NCBI GenBank assembly: GCA_963823535.1
Contig: CAWGLZ010000003.1
Location: 310,001-374,000 of the forward strand
Origin: RPQJ01 sp963823535
GTDB taxonomy: Bacteria; Pseudomonadota; Gammaproteobacteria; Steroidobacterales; Steroidobacteraceae
Reading direction: 5' to 3'
DNA: 64,000 nt
Part shown: positions 8,856 to 17,899 of the stretch, piece by piece
Layout of the letters: each line of letters opens with the position of its first letter
Numbering within the stretch: position 1 is the first letter of the stretch
Notes under the pieces: model-generated
The model's input: only the letters and a program-made list of their open reading frames with translations
Databases searched by the model: none
Told to the model about the DNA's origin: nothing
Translations under genes and position numbers: made by a program

Positions 8856-10247
8856 ATGGACCGAGACATTTCCTTGCAGTGGGGGCGACTGTCGTGGGCG
8901 GGGCTCGCGATGCTGGTCGCCGGCTGGATGCTGGCCGCCATCGCGCAGCCAGCCGTCGGTCCGCGGGGCGTGCTGCTGCCGGTGTCGGGTCCCATCGGAC
9001 CGGCCACCAGCGATTTCTTCGTTCGCAAGTTGCGCGAGGCGGACGAGAGCGGCGCCAGCCTGGTCATCGTCACGATCGATACGCCGGGCGGGCTCGATAC
9101 GGCGATGCGCGACATGATCCAGGCCATCCTGGCGTCCGACACGCCGGTCGTGACCTACGTGTCCCCGAGCGGGGCCCGTGCGGCCAGCGCGGGCACCTAC
9201 CTGGTCTACGCCAGTCACGTCGCAGCGATGGCGCCGGCCACCAACCTGGGTGCCGCGACACCGGTACAGATCGGGGCACCCACCGGCGGACCGAAGCCTG
9301 TCGAGAAAGACACCGGCGACGAGCAGGACGGAGACGCAAAGTCACCCGCCCCTGCCGCCGGGACACCGCTCGAACGGAAGGCGCTGAACGACGCCGTTGC
9401 CTACATCCGCGGCCTGGCGGAACTGCGCGGCCGGAATGTCGATTGGGCGGAGGCGGCGGTCCGCGAGGGTGTGAGCCTGCCGGCGGACGAGGCGCTCGCC
9501 GCCGGGGTCGTCGATCTGGTCGCCACCGACCTGCCGCAGCTGCTGCAGATGCTTGACGGGCGCAAGGTCAAGCTGCGATCCCAGGAGATCGAGTTGCAGA
9601 CGGCGGGCCTCGTGATGGAGGAGGTCGAGCCCGACTGGCGCACGGACCTGCTCTCGCTCATCACCAATCCGAACGTGGCCTACCTGCTGATGCTGATCGG
9701 CATCTACGGCCTGCTGCTCGAGGGTTACAACCCGGGCGCCATCGTCCCCGGCGTCGTGGGCGCGATCTGCCTGCTGCTCGCGCTGTTCGCGTTCCAGGTG
9801 CTGTCGGTGAACTACGCCGGACTGGCACTGATCGCGCTCGGGGTCATCCTGATCGTGGCGGAGTCCTTCGTGCCGTCCTTCGGCGCGCTCGGACTCGGCG
9901 GCATCATTGCGTTCGTGATCGGATCCGTGATGCTCCTCGATCGCGAGGTGCCCGGATTCTCGATCGCCTGGCAGCTGATCGGTGCCATGGGTCTCGCCGG
10001 ATCGCTGGTCCTGCTCGCGATCGTTTCGTTCGCCATCCGCGCGCGACGCCGACCCGTGGTGAGCGGCGTCGAGGGGCTCACGCGCGAATTTGCCGAAGCC
10101 GTCGAGGCATTCGATCGCAAGGGACTCGTGAGCGTGCACGGCGAGCTGTGGAAAGCCGTCAGCACGGAGCCGGTCGCGGCCGGCCAGCGCCTGAGGATTC
10201 GCAAGGTGGATGGGCTCACCGTCGAGGTGGAGCCCGTCAAGGACTGA
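8856..10247 (+). CDS. NfeD-family membrane-bound serine protease (ClpP class)
   Basis: Long-form NfeD (nodulation efficiency protein D), 463 aa. A signal/anchor segment lies at residues 15-31. The ClpP-like protease domain has a TIDTPGG block and the serine in ARAASAGTYL. A lysine follows in ERKALNDAVAYI after a low-complexity charged insert. Four to five membrane helices lie between about residues 265 and 395, and a soluble OB-fold domain ends the protein. Family members cleave the C-terminus of partner stomatins, and the next gene is a slipin, as expected. The start is the ATG at 8856 that precedes the signal sequence; no Shine-Dalgarno is present. Confidence 0.92.
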   Translation: MDRDISLQWGRLSWAGLAMLVAGWMLAAIAQPAVGPRGVLLPVSGPIGPATSDFFVRKLREADESGASLVIVTIDTPGGLDTAMRDMIQAILASDTPVVTYVSPSGARAASAGTYLVYASHVAAMAPATNLGAATPVQIGAPTGGPKPVEKDTGDEQDGDAKSPAPAAGTPLERKALNDAVAYIRGLAELRGRNVDWAEAAVREGVSLPADEALAAGVVDLVATDLPQLLQMLDGRKVKLRSQEIELQTAGLVMEEVEPDWRTDLLSLITNPNVAYLLMLIGIYGLLLEGYNPGAIVPGVVGAICLLLALFAFQVLSVNYAGLALIALGVILIVAESFVPSFGALGLGGIIAFVIGSVMLLDREVPGFSIAWQLIGAMGLAGSLVLLAIVSFAIRARRRPVVSGVEGLTREFAEAVEAFDRKGLVSVHGELWKAVSTEPVAAGQRLRIRKVDGLTVEVEPVKD

Positions 10248-10265
10248 TTCCAGGAGTAGCCGTCA

Positions 10266-11018
10266 ATGATCAACCTGCCCATCGTGGCTTTCGTCGTCGT
10301 CCTGCTGGTGGTACTGGCCACGCAGATCTTCAAGATCCTCAACGAGTACGAGCGTGGCGTGATCTTCACCTTCGGACGCTTCACCGGGGTGAAGGGGCCG
10401 GGCCTCATCATCCTGATTCCGCTCGTGCAGCGCATGGTCAAGGTGGATCTCCGCGTGGTGGTGCTGGACGTCCCGACGCAGGACGTCATCTCGCGCGACA
10501 ACGTGTCGGTGAAGGTGAATGCAGTCGTGTACTTCCGCATCGTCGATCCGGAGAAGGCCATCATCCAGGTGGCGAATCCGTTCGAAGCCACCAGCCAGCT
10601 CGCACAGACGACCTTGCGCTCGGTGCTGGGGCAGCACGAACTCGACGAGATGCTCTCGCAGCGCGACAAGCTGAACGTCGACATCCAGCGCATCCTGGAT
10701 AACGCCACCGACGCGTGGGGCATCAAGGTCGCGAACGTCGAGATCAAGCACGTGGACCTCGACGAGACGATGATCCGCGCGATGGCGAAACAGGCCGAGG
10801 CCGAGCGGACGCGGCGGGCCAAGATCATCCACGCCGAGGGCGAGAAGCAGGCGGCCGCCCAGCTCGTCGAGGCGGCGCAGATGCTCGGCACGGAGTCGAA
10901 GGCGTTGCAGCTGCGATACCTGCAGACTCTCTCCGACCTGTCGAGCGAGAAAGCGACGACCATCGTCTTCCCGTTGCCGATGGACCTGATCCGACCGTTC
11001 ATGGAAGACAAGAAGTAG
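10266..11018 (+). CDS. slipin / stomatin-like SPFH protein
   Basis: A 250-aa membrane-organising protein of the stomatin (SPFH) family. One N-terminal membrane helix (residues 4-24) is followed by NEYERGVIFTFGRF and the SPFH core with VPTQDVISRDNVSV. A helical region rich in AEAERTRRAKIIHAEGEKQAAA would form a coiled coil. Stomatins oligomerise at the inner membrane; operon partnership with NfeD is a conserved feature across bacteria and archaea. AGGAG lies 9 bases before the start, and the gap to nfeD is 18 bases. It is followed by 82 bases of GC-rich sequence with no clear terminator before the convergent hrpA. Confidence 0.95.
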   Translation: MINLPIVAFVVVLLVVLATQIFKILNEYERGVIFTFGRFTGVKGPGLIILIPLVQRMVKVDLRVVVLDVPTQDVISRDNVSVKVNAVVYFRIVDPEKAIIQVANPFEATSQLAQTTLRSVLGQHELDEMLSQRDKLNVDIQRILDNATDAWGIKVANVEIKHVDLDETMIRAMAKQAEAERTRRAKIIHAEGEKQAAAQLVEAAQMLGTESKALQLRYLQTLSDLSSEKATTIVFPLPMDLIRPFMEDKK

Positions 11019-11100
11019 CCCGCCAGGGACGCTGCCCCCGTCCCGCTCCTGTTGCCTGCCAAGGGGGGCGGCGTCCCGGATCCCCGGGGAATAGGTGCCC

Positions 11101-14100
11101 CTATTCCGCTTCTGCGCGGGCGAGCCTGAGCTGCTGTTCGAGGCGCGTGGCCGAGACCGGGCCGAGCGTGCGCAGGTCCTGTGCGAAAAGCGACAGCCGG
11201 AACTCCTCGATCATCCAGCGCAGTCGCTCCGTCTCGATGGCGGGTGCAACCGGCTCATGCCGTGCGCGCAGTGATCGCCATGCCTCTGCGAAGGGCGCGA
11301 CCTGGGCATCCAGCCGGCGATCGCGCTGGACGTCGTTGCGCAGGCGCTCGGCACGCCGGGCGGCGGCACGGACGTATTTCCTCAACTGGCCGAAAGCGGG
11401 CTCCGGCGTATGGCGCACCCAGCCGGGCGCCAGCAACGCCTCGAGCTGGCGCGTGATCGACGCGCGTCCCTCCGCGAACGCCGGCGATCCGAGTTCGGAC
11501 AGCGCGGTGCGAGCGTCCTTCAGCGCGAGCAGGATGGACTTGACCGTCCTGAGGACTTCATCGCCCCGGCTCGTGACCTGCGCGCGCCCGGCCTCGAGGC
11601 GGGTTTCAAAGTCCACGCGTGCCCTCGGTATCCCGTGTTCGGCGAGACCGAGCGCGTCCGCCATGGCGCGATCCGCGATGTCGCCGAACAGCCGCCGATC
11701 CATGCCGGCCGCGGCCACCAGCAGGACGAGTTCGCGGTCGGCCGCGCATTGCTGCACGACGAACTCGTGCTGCTGCCGCAGCGCGAGCGCACCCAGCCGC
11801 ACGACGCCCGCCGGGCTCGCGGTCGCGGCAGCCGCCGGGCTCGCAAAGAGGCGCAGCCGGACCGCTGTCCCGTCATCCTCGAGGCCCGGGTACATGCGCA
11901 GGGTCACGCCCGCGCTGCGGACACGAACCTCGTCGGGCAGATCCCCGAAGTCCCAGCGCCGCACACCCTCGCGGTCCCAGCCTGCGCCGGGCGGCGCCGC
12001 GGCGGCACCCGTCGCCTGCAGCCGCAACTCGCGTCGCAGTGCGTCGAGGTCCCGGCTGCGCCGCAGTTCACGGCCCGCGGCATCGATCACGCGCAGGTTC
12101 ATGCTCATCCAGGGTGGCAGTGGAATCCCGCCAAGCAGCCCGGGTTCCACCCGTGTGCCCGTGGATACACTCAGCAGGTCCGCCAGCCGCTCGAGCAACG
12201 ATCCCTCGGCAAACGGCTCGAGCGCCTCCCGCAGCCGGGTGGCGGTGTCCGGGATCGGTACCAGTTCGCGGCGCAGGTTCTTTGGCAGGCCGCGCAACAG
12301 CGCCACGAGTTTGGACGACAGGTATCCGGGCACCAGCCACTCCAGCCGGCGCGCCGGCAATGATCCCAGGAGCGCAAGCGGCACGTCGAGCAGGACGCCA
12401 TCATCCGGGTCCGTCGGGTCGAAGAGGTAGTGCAGGGGAAGCTCGTTCCCGTCGACCTGAAGCCGATCGGGATAGTCTGCGGGCGCAGCCGTCGGCTCTG
12501 GGCCAGCCAGCATCAGTTCGCGCGGTACGTCCAGCCGCTGCGGGTGCCGCGGCTCCTCGGCGCGCCACCAGCGCTCGAAGGCCCGGGTCGACGCGACGTC
12601 GGCCGGAATCCGCTCGAGGTAGAAGTCCACCAGCACGTCGTCCGAGGCGAGCAGATCCCGTCGCCGCAGCCGCGCCTCCAGCGCCTCGATCCCGGCGCGA
12701 ACCCGGGCGTTGCGCGCAACGAACGCGTATGCAGCCGGCGTCGTCGGGCGCACGAGCGCTTCCTCGACGAACATCCGGCGGGCGAGCGCCGCATCGATGC
12801 TCGCGAAATTGACCTGCCGCCCGCTGCTGAGGACCCGCCCGTACAGGGTGACTGTCTCGCGGGCCATCACCATGCCCCGCTCCGCCACCCAGTGCGCGTC
12901 GCCATAGGTTCGCCGGACCAGGTGCGCGGCCGCAGACTCGATCCACGCCGGCTGCACCTGCGCGACCATCCGCGCGTACAGGCGCTGGGTTTCCACCAGG
13001 CTGGCCGCCACGATCCAGCGCGGCGGGCGCTTCTGCAGCGGTGTTCCGGGCGCGATCACGAAGCGCGTGTCGCGCGCACCGAGGTAGCTGCGGCCGTCAT
13101 CGAGCACCCCGATGCCGCCAAGGAATCCCGCCAGGATTGCCTGGTGCAGGACACCTCCGGGTGCCGGCGTGTCGTTGCGCTGCAGCTGCTGCGCCGCCGT
13201 CATGTTCGACAGCTGCTCGTGCAGGTCCAGCCACTCGCGTACGCGCAGGTAGCCGAGGAAGTTCTCCTTGCACCAGCGACGCAGTGCACGCGTGCCGGCA
13301 GCGGCTTGCGCGCGGGCGGCCTGCCAGAGGTTCAGCACGCCGACGAAATCCGATCGTTCGTCGGCATATTGCGCGTGCCGCGCGTCGGCGAGTTCGGTCT
13401 TGTCGGACGGCCGCTCGCGCGGGTCCGGAATGCTCAGGAAGGACGCGATGACGAGCACTTCGTCCAGGCAGCGCAGTCGCCCCGCCTCGATCAGGATGCG
13501 CGCAAGCCGCGGGTCGACCGGCAGCAGGGCCATCTGCCGGCCCAGGCGGGTGATGCGGCGATCGCCATCGACGGCACTCAACTCCTGCAGAAGGCGATAA
13601 CCGTCGTTGAGTGACCGGGTATCCGGCGCGTCGAGGAACGGGAAGTCCTCGGGCGCGCCCAGCCCGAGCGCGGCCATCTGCAGGATCAGGCTCGCGAGAT
13701 TGGTTCGCAGGATCTCCGGATCCGTGTACTCCGGTCGGGACGCGAACTCCTCCTCGGAATAGAGGCGGATGCAGACGCCCTCCCCGACCCGCCCGCAGCG
13801 GCCCTTGCGTTGCTCGGCACTCGCCCGCGAGACGGGTTCGATGGGCAGGCGCTGGAACTTGGCTCGCGGACTGTAGCGACTGATCCTCGCGAGACCCGTG
13901 TCGACGACGAACCGCACGCCGGGAATGGTGAGCGAGGTTTCCGCGACGTTGGTGGCCAGGACTGCGCGTCGCCGGCGGTGCGGTTCGAAGACACGCTCCT
14001 GCTCCGGCGCCGACAGGCGCGCATACAGTGGCAGGACGTCCCAGTCGCGCGATCCACCGCGCAGCAGGAAGTCGCGGGTCTCGACGATCTGCTTCTCGCC

Positions 14101-15012
14101 GGCGAGGAAGACCAGTGCGTCGCCGTCGATGCCGCTTTCGTTGGTGCGCAACTCGTCGAGCGCGGCTGCCACGGCCTCGGGCAGCGACGGTGCGTCGGCG
14201 TCCTCCTCGTGCAGCGGCCGGTAGCGCACCTCGATGGGATAGCTGCGACCTTCCACGTCCACCACCGGCGCGCCGCCGAAGTACTGCGCGAAACGCGGTG
14301 TCTCGATGGTGGCCGAGGTCACGATCACCCGCAGTTCCGGCCGCCGGTCCACCAGGCGCTTGCAGACGCCCAGCAGGAAATCCAGGTTGAGGTTGCGTTC
14401 GTGGGCCTCGTCGAGGATCAGGGTGTCGTAGCGCTCCAGCAACGGATCGCCGTCGAGTTCGCGCAGCAGCAGGCCGTCGGTCATGAGCTTCACCAGCGTG
14501 CGCGGACTCGTGCGGTCCACGAAGCGCACCTGGTAGCCGACCAGGTCGCCGCAGCGGGTGCCGAGCTCGGCGCTGACGCGGTTCGCCAGCGCCTGCGCCG
14601 CGATCCGGCGCGGCTGCGTGTGTCCGATCATCCCGGCCTGTCCGCGGCCGAGCTCGAGGCAGATCTTCGGCAGCTGGGTGCTCTTGCCGCTCCCCGTGGC
14701 GCCGCTCACGATGGTCACGGGTGATCGCAGGATGGTGGCGGCGATCTCCTCGCGCTTCGCGTGCACCGGCAGGCTTTCGTCGTAGCGTACGACGGGCACC
14801 GAGGCGCGGCGCGTGTCGACGCGCGCGACCGACGCGCGGACCTGCTCCTCGAGGCGCGCGAGCTCGCGACCATCGACCGTGCCGCGTCGGCGCGACAGGC
14901 GCGCGTGCCAGGCCCCGAACCGCCGGCGATCGCGGATCAGGCAGCCGTCCAGCGCCGCTTGCAGCGACGCCAGCCGGGCCGTCAGCCGATCTCCTGCTTG
15001 GCCCTCGTCCAC
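11101..15012 (-). CDS. hrpA: ATP-dependent RNA helicase HrpA
   Basis: A DEAH-box RNA helicase of about 1303 aa, matching E. coli HrpA (1300). Walker A GATGSGKSTQLPK, DEAHERNLNLDFL, VTSATIET and the motif VI QRKGRCGR lie in the first half, followed by the helicase-associated domain and a C-terminal HrpA-specific domain. HrpA relatives act on mRNA and rescue stalled ribosomes in E. coli (recent literature knowledge). The start is a GTG at 15012 with GGAGG 4 bases upstream; no ATG exists near the homology start. It overlaps the mazG end by 31 bases. Because of a mazG frameshift, the reading frame is also open all the way from the mazG start. Confidence 0.93.
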   Translation of the reverse strand: MDEGQAGDRLTARLASLQAALDGCLIRDRRRFGAWHARLSRRRGTVDGRELARLEEQVRASVARVDTRRASVPVVRYDESLPVHAKREEIAATILRSPVTIVSGATGSGKSTQLPKICLELGRGQAGMIGHTQPRRIAAQALANRVSAELGTRCGDLVGYQVRFVDRTSPRTLVKLMTDGLLLRELDGDPLLERYDTLILDEAHERNLNLDFLLGVCKRLVDRRPELRVIVTSATIETPRFAQYFGGAPVVDVEGRSYPIEVRYRPLHEEDADAPSLPEAVAAALDELRTNESGIDGDALVFLAGEKQIVETRDFLLRGGSRDWDVLPLYARLSAPEQERVFEPHRRRRAVLATNVAETSLTIPGVRFVVDTGLARISRYSPRAKFQRLPIEPVSRASAEQRKGRCGRVGEGVCIRLYSEEEFASRPEYTDPEILRTNLASLILQMAALGLGAPEDFPFLDAPDTRSLNDGYRLLQELSAVDGDRRITRLGRQMALLPVDPRLARILIEAGRLRCLDEVLVIASFLSIPDPRERPSDKTELADARHAQYADERSDFVGVLNLWQAARAQAAAGTRALRRWCKENFLGYLRVREWLDLHEQLSNMTAAQQLQRNDTPAPGGVLHQAILAGFLGGIGVLDDGRSYLGARDTRFVIAPGTPLQKRPPRWIVAASLVETQRLYARMVAQVQPAWIESAAAHLVRRTYGDAHWVAERGMVMARETVTLYGRVLSSGRQVNFASIDAALARRMFVEEALVRPTTPAAYAFVARNARVRAGIEALEARLRRRDLLASDDVLVDFYLERIPADVASTRAFERWWRAEEPRHPQRLDVPRELMLAGPEPTAAPADYPDRLQVDGNELPLHYLFDPTDPDDGVLLDVPLALLGSLPARRLEWLVPGYLSSKLVALLRGLPKNLRRELVPIPDTATRLREALEPFAEGSLLERLADLLSVSTGTRVEPGLLGGIPLPPWMSMNLRVIDAAGRELRRSRDLDALRRELRLQATGAAAAPPGAGWDREGVRRWDFGDLPDEVRVRSAGVTLRMYPGLEDDGTAVRLRLFASPAAAATASPAGVVRLGALALRQQHEFVVQQCAADRELVLLVAAAGMDRRLFGDIADRAMADALGLAEHGIPRARVDFETRLEAGRAQVTSRGDEVLRTVKSILLALKDARTALSELGSPAFAEGRASITRQLEALLAPGWVRHTPEPAFGQLRKYVRAAARRAERLRNDVQRDRRLDAQVAPFAEAWRSLRARHEPVAPAIETERLRWMIEEFRLSLFAQDLRTLGPVSATRLEQQLRLARAEAE

Positions 15013-15762
15013 CGGGCCTCCAGTTCGTCCGGGTCGGCATCGCCCGGTGACCGGCCTTCCGCGGCCAGGCCGGCCTCGAGGCGCCGGAATCGCCGCTCGA
15101 ACTTCGCGTTGGCCGCGCGCAGCGTGGCCTCCGGGTCGGCATCGAGGTGGCGGGCCAGCTGGGCGACCGAGAACAGCAGGTCGCCCAGTTCCTCGCGGGC
15201 GTGCGCGGCGTCCTGCGCGGCGAGGGCATGACGCAGTTCGGCGCTCTCCTCCTCCACCTTGTCCAGCACGGCTCCCGGCTGCGCTCCAGTCGAAGCCTGC
15301 CCGGGCCGCCCGCTTGCCCAGCTTGGCCGCACGGGTCAGGGCCGGCAGACCGAGCGTGACGCCATCGAGTGCGCCCGTCGCGCCGGTCGTGACCCGGCGC
15401 TCCGCCGCCTTGTGGTCCTCCCAGGCGGCGGTCTGCTCAGCCGTGGAACGCACGCTCGCGTCCCCGAAGACGTGCGGATGCCGTCGCTCCAGCTTGTCGG
15501 AGATGGCAGCCGCGACGTCGTCGAAGGCGAACAGGCCCTGTTCCTCGGCAATGCGCGACTGGAAGACCACCTGGAACAGGAGGTCACCGAGTTCGTCGCG
15601 CACCTGCCCGGCATCGCCGCGCTCGATGGCATCCGCCAGTTCGTAGGCCTCCTCGAGGGTATGGGGGGAGATCGACGACCAGGTCTGCTCGAGATCCCAG
15701 GGACAGCCGCGCTGCGGATCGCGCAGTGCGGCCATGATGGATCGCAGACGTTCGATGGACAC
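14982..15762 (-). CDS. mazG: nucleoside triphosphate pyrophosphohydrolase MazG, frameshifted
   Basis: MazG hydrolyses NTPs to NMPs and limits the stringent response. From the GTG at 15762 the first repeat is clear: LRDPQRGCPWD, LEEAYELADAI, DELGDLLFQVVF and KLERRHPHVFGD, through ARAGFDW near 15265. The second MazG repeat (LDKVEEESAEL, EELGDLLFSVAQLARHL, KFERRFRRLE) continues in the next frame and stops at 14982. Removing one base near 15260-15266 restores a 259-aa protein of normal length. Left as is, the first frame continues without a stop into hrpA. Either an assembly indel or a real lesion. It starts 3 bases after the Nudix stop. Confidence 0.8.
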
Positions 15763-15765
15763 GGG

Positions 15766-16407
15766 TCAGGTCTCCCGAAGGACGTGGCAGAGCGACAACA
15801 GCATCCCCGCCGTCGCGCCCCAGATGTGGCGGTGGCCGTAGGGGATGTCGTGGGTCGTGAAGGAATGGCCCGCGAAGACGCGCGTCGACGCCACGTGATT
15901 GCACGGATCCAGGATGAACTCCAGGGGAACCTCGAACGCGTCCTCGACCTCCGTGAGGTCGAGCCGCAGGTCGAATCCAGGCTGCACGAAGGCCACGGCC
16001 GGCGTGATCAGATAGCCGGTGATCACCAGGTGGTCGTGCAGGTACCCGGCAAACGACGCGAGTGCGGGATCGAGGCCGATTTCCTCGCGCGTCTCGCGCA
16101 GCGCCGCTTCCCACGGTCCCGCGTCGCCGGGCTCGATGCGTCCGCCCGGAAAGCTGATCTGTCCGGCATGCTTCTTCAGGTGAGAGGCGCGCTGCGTCAG
16201 CAGCACGGTGAGGCCTTCGGGTCGATCCACGATCGGCACCATGACCGCGGCGTGTGCGAGGGTGGTCGGCAGGTGCTGCCGCAGCGCGTCCGTCTGCTCG
16301 GCCGACAGGCCGGAGACCCAGGCGCGCAGCGGATCGCCACCGGGCTGCGTTCCGCGCAGGCACCGTTCGATGCGACCACGCAGTTCGCGGGAGGCGGACG
16401 CAGTCAA
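15766..16407 (-). CDS. CoA pyrophosphatase, Nudix (NudL type)
   Basis: A 213-aa Nudix hydrolase. The NudL/CoA-specific motif LLTQRASHLKKHAGQISFP is followed at once by the Nudix box GGRIEPGD...ALRETREEIGL near residues 88-112. Family members hydrolyse CoA to 4'-phosphopantetheine and 3',5'-ADP. The start is a TTG lying directly after the fumC TGA (TGATTG), with GGGGGA 4 bases upstream, so translation is probably coupled. It is followed 3 bases later by mazG, another nucleotide-cleaning enzyme. Confidence 0.88.
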   Translation of the reverse strand: MTASASRELRGRIERCLRGTQPGGDPLRAWVSGLSAEQTDALRQHLPTTLAHAAVMVPIVDRPEGLTVLLTQRASHLKKHAGQISFPGGRIEPGDAGPWEAALRETREEIGLDPALASFAGYLHDHLVITGYLITPAVAFVQPGFDLRLDLTEVEDAFEVPLEFILDPCNHVASTRVFAGHSFTTHDIPYGHRHIWGATAGMLLSLCHVLRET

Positions 16408-17814
16408 TCAGTCCCCCGGCCGACCGTGACCCACACCGCCCCGCGTGAGTCGCGCCGGATCGAGCAGGCGGGCCAGTCGCTCCGCGCCCAGGTCGGTCAT
16501 CTCGGTGGCCACCTCGAGGATCGGGCGGCCTTCGGCCAGCGCCCGCTTGGCGATCGCTGCCGCCTTGTCGTAGCCGATCACGGGGGTCAGCACGGTCACC
16601 AGCATCGGGTTGCGATCCAGCGCCTCCGCGATCCGGTGCGTGTTGACGACGAACCCGGCGACGGCGCTGCGCGCCAGGGTGCGGCAGGCATTGCCCAGCA
16701 GTTCGATGCTCTGCAGCAGGTTGTAGGCGACGACTGGCAACATGACGTTGAGCTGGAAGTTGCCCGACTGCCCCGCCACCGTCACCGTCGCGTCGTTGCC
16801 GATGACCTGCGCCGCGACCATGGCGACCGCCTCCGGCACCACCGGGTTCACCTTGGCGGGCATGATGCTGCTGCCCGGCTGCAGGGCCGGCAGCGCGATC
16901 TCGCCGAGCCCAGCGAGCGGGCCGCTGTTCATCCAGCGCAGGTCGTTCGCGATCTTCATCAGCGCGACCGCGAGGGTTCGCAGCTGGCCGGAGACCTCGA
17001 CGGCCGTGTCCTGCGACGACAGCGCCGCGAAGAAATCGCGGCTCGGGCGCAGGTCGAGCCCGGTCTGCCCGGACAGCAGCACGGCGGCCCGGGCCGCGAA
17101 TCCGGTCGGAGCGTTGATGCCGGTGCCGACCGCGGTGCCACCGAGCGCCAGGGCATGAAGGCGCGGTCGCGTGCTCTGCAGCCGGGTGACGGCGTCGTCG
17201 ATCTGCGTCCGCCACGCGCCGAGTTCCTGCCCCAGGGTCAATGGCATCGCGTCCATCAGGTGCGTCCGCCCGGTCTTGACGGTCTCGCCCACGTCGGCCG
17301 CCTTGCGCGCCAGCGTCTCCGACAACTCCTTCAGCGCCGGCAGCAGGTGCCCGGCGATCGCGAGCGCGGCGCTCACGTGGATCACCGTCGGGATCACGTC
17401 GTTGCTGCTCTGGCTGCGGTTGACGTGGTCGTTCGGATGCACCGGCGTGCCGCCCGAGTACTGCGTCGCGAGGCGGGCGATCACCTCGTTCGCGTTCATG
17501 TTGCTGCTGGTGCCCGAGCCGGTCTGGAAGACGTCGACCGGGAAATGGGCGTCGTGGCGACCCGCCGCCACCTCGAGGGCGGCCCGCTGGATGGCGAAAC
17601 CGCGCACCTTGTCGAGATCACCCGACTCGAGATTGGCCCCGGCGGCCGCCCATTTCACATAACCGAGTGCCTGGATGAACCCGCGCGGCATGCGGATGCC
17701 GCTCAGGGGAAAATTCTGCAGGGCCCGCTGGGTCTGGGCACCCCACAGCGCGTCCCCGGGCACGCGCAACTCGCCCATGCTGTCTCGCTCCACACGAAAC
17801 TCGTTTGCGGACAT
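16408..17814 (-). CDS. fumC: fumarate hydratase class II
   Basis: Class II (iron-independent) fumarase, 468 aa, interconverts fumarate and malate. The fumarase/aspartase signature GSSIMPAKVNP lies near residue 317. Other blocks are VFQTGSGTSSNMNANEV, HVNRSQSSNDVIPT, KTGRTHLMDAMPL and LGGTAVGTGINA. GGAG lies 9 bases before the ATG. First gene of a minus-strand run fumC-nudix-mazG-hrpA with gaps of at most 3 bases or overlaps. It is divergent from purB, whose product also belongs to the fumarase/aspartase superfamily. Confidence 0.96.
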   Translation of the reverse strand: MSANEFRVERDSMGELRVPGDALWGAQTQRALQNFPLSGIRMPRGFIQALGYVKWAAAGANLESGDLDKVRGFAIQRAALEVAAGRHDAHFPVDVFQTGSGTSSNMNANEVIARLATQYSGGTPVHPNDHVNRSQSSNDVIPTVIHVSAALAIAGHLLPALKELSETLARKAADVGETVKTGRTHLMDAMPLTLGQELGAWRTQIDDAVTRLQSTRPRLHALALGGTAVGTGINAPTGFAARAAVLLSGQTGLDLRPSRDFFAALSSQDTAVEVSGQLRTLAVALMKIANDLRWMNSGPLAGLGEIALPALQPGSSIMPAKVNPVVPEAVAMVAAQVIGNDATVTVAGQSGNFQLNVMLPVVAYNLLQSIELLGNACRTLARSAVAGFVVNTHRIAEALDRNPMLVTVLTPVIGYDKAAAIAKRALAEGRPILEVATEMTDLGAERLARLLDPARLTRGGVGHGRPGD

Positions 17815-17899
17815 GAGCTTGGGCTCCGAAAGGCGATGCGGGCGCCGTGGCAGGGGCCTGCGGTATCATCGCAAATCGTAACACCTCCCGGATTCCGGC

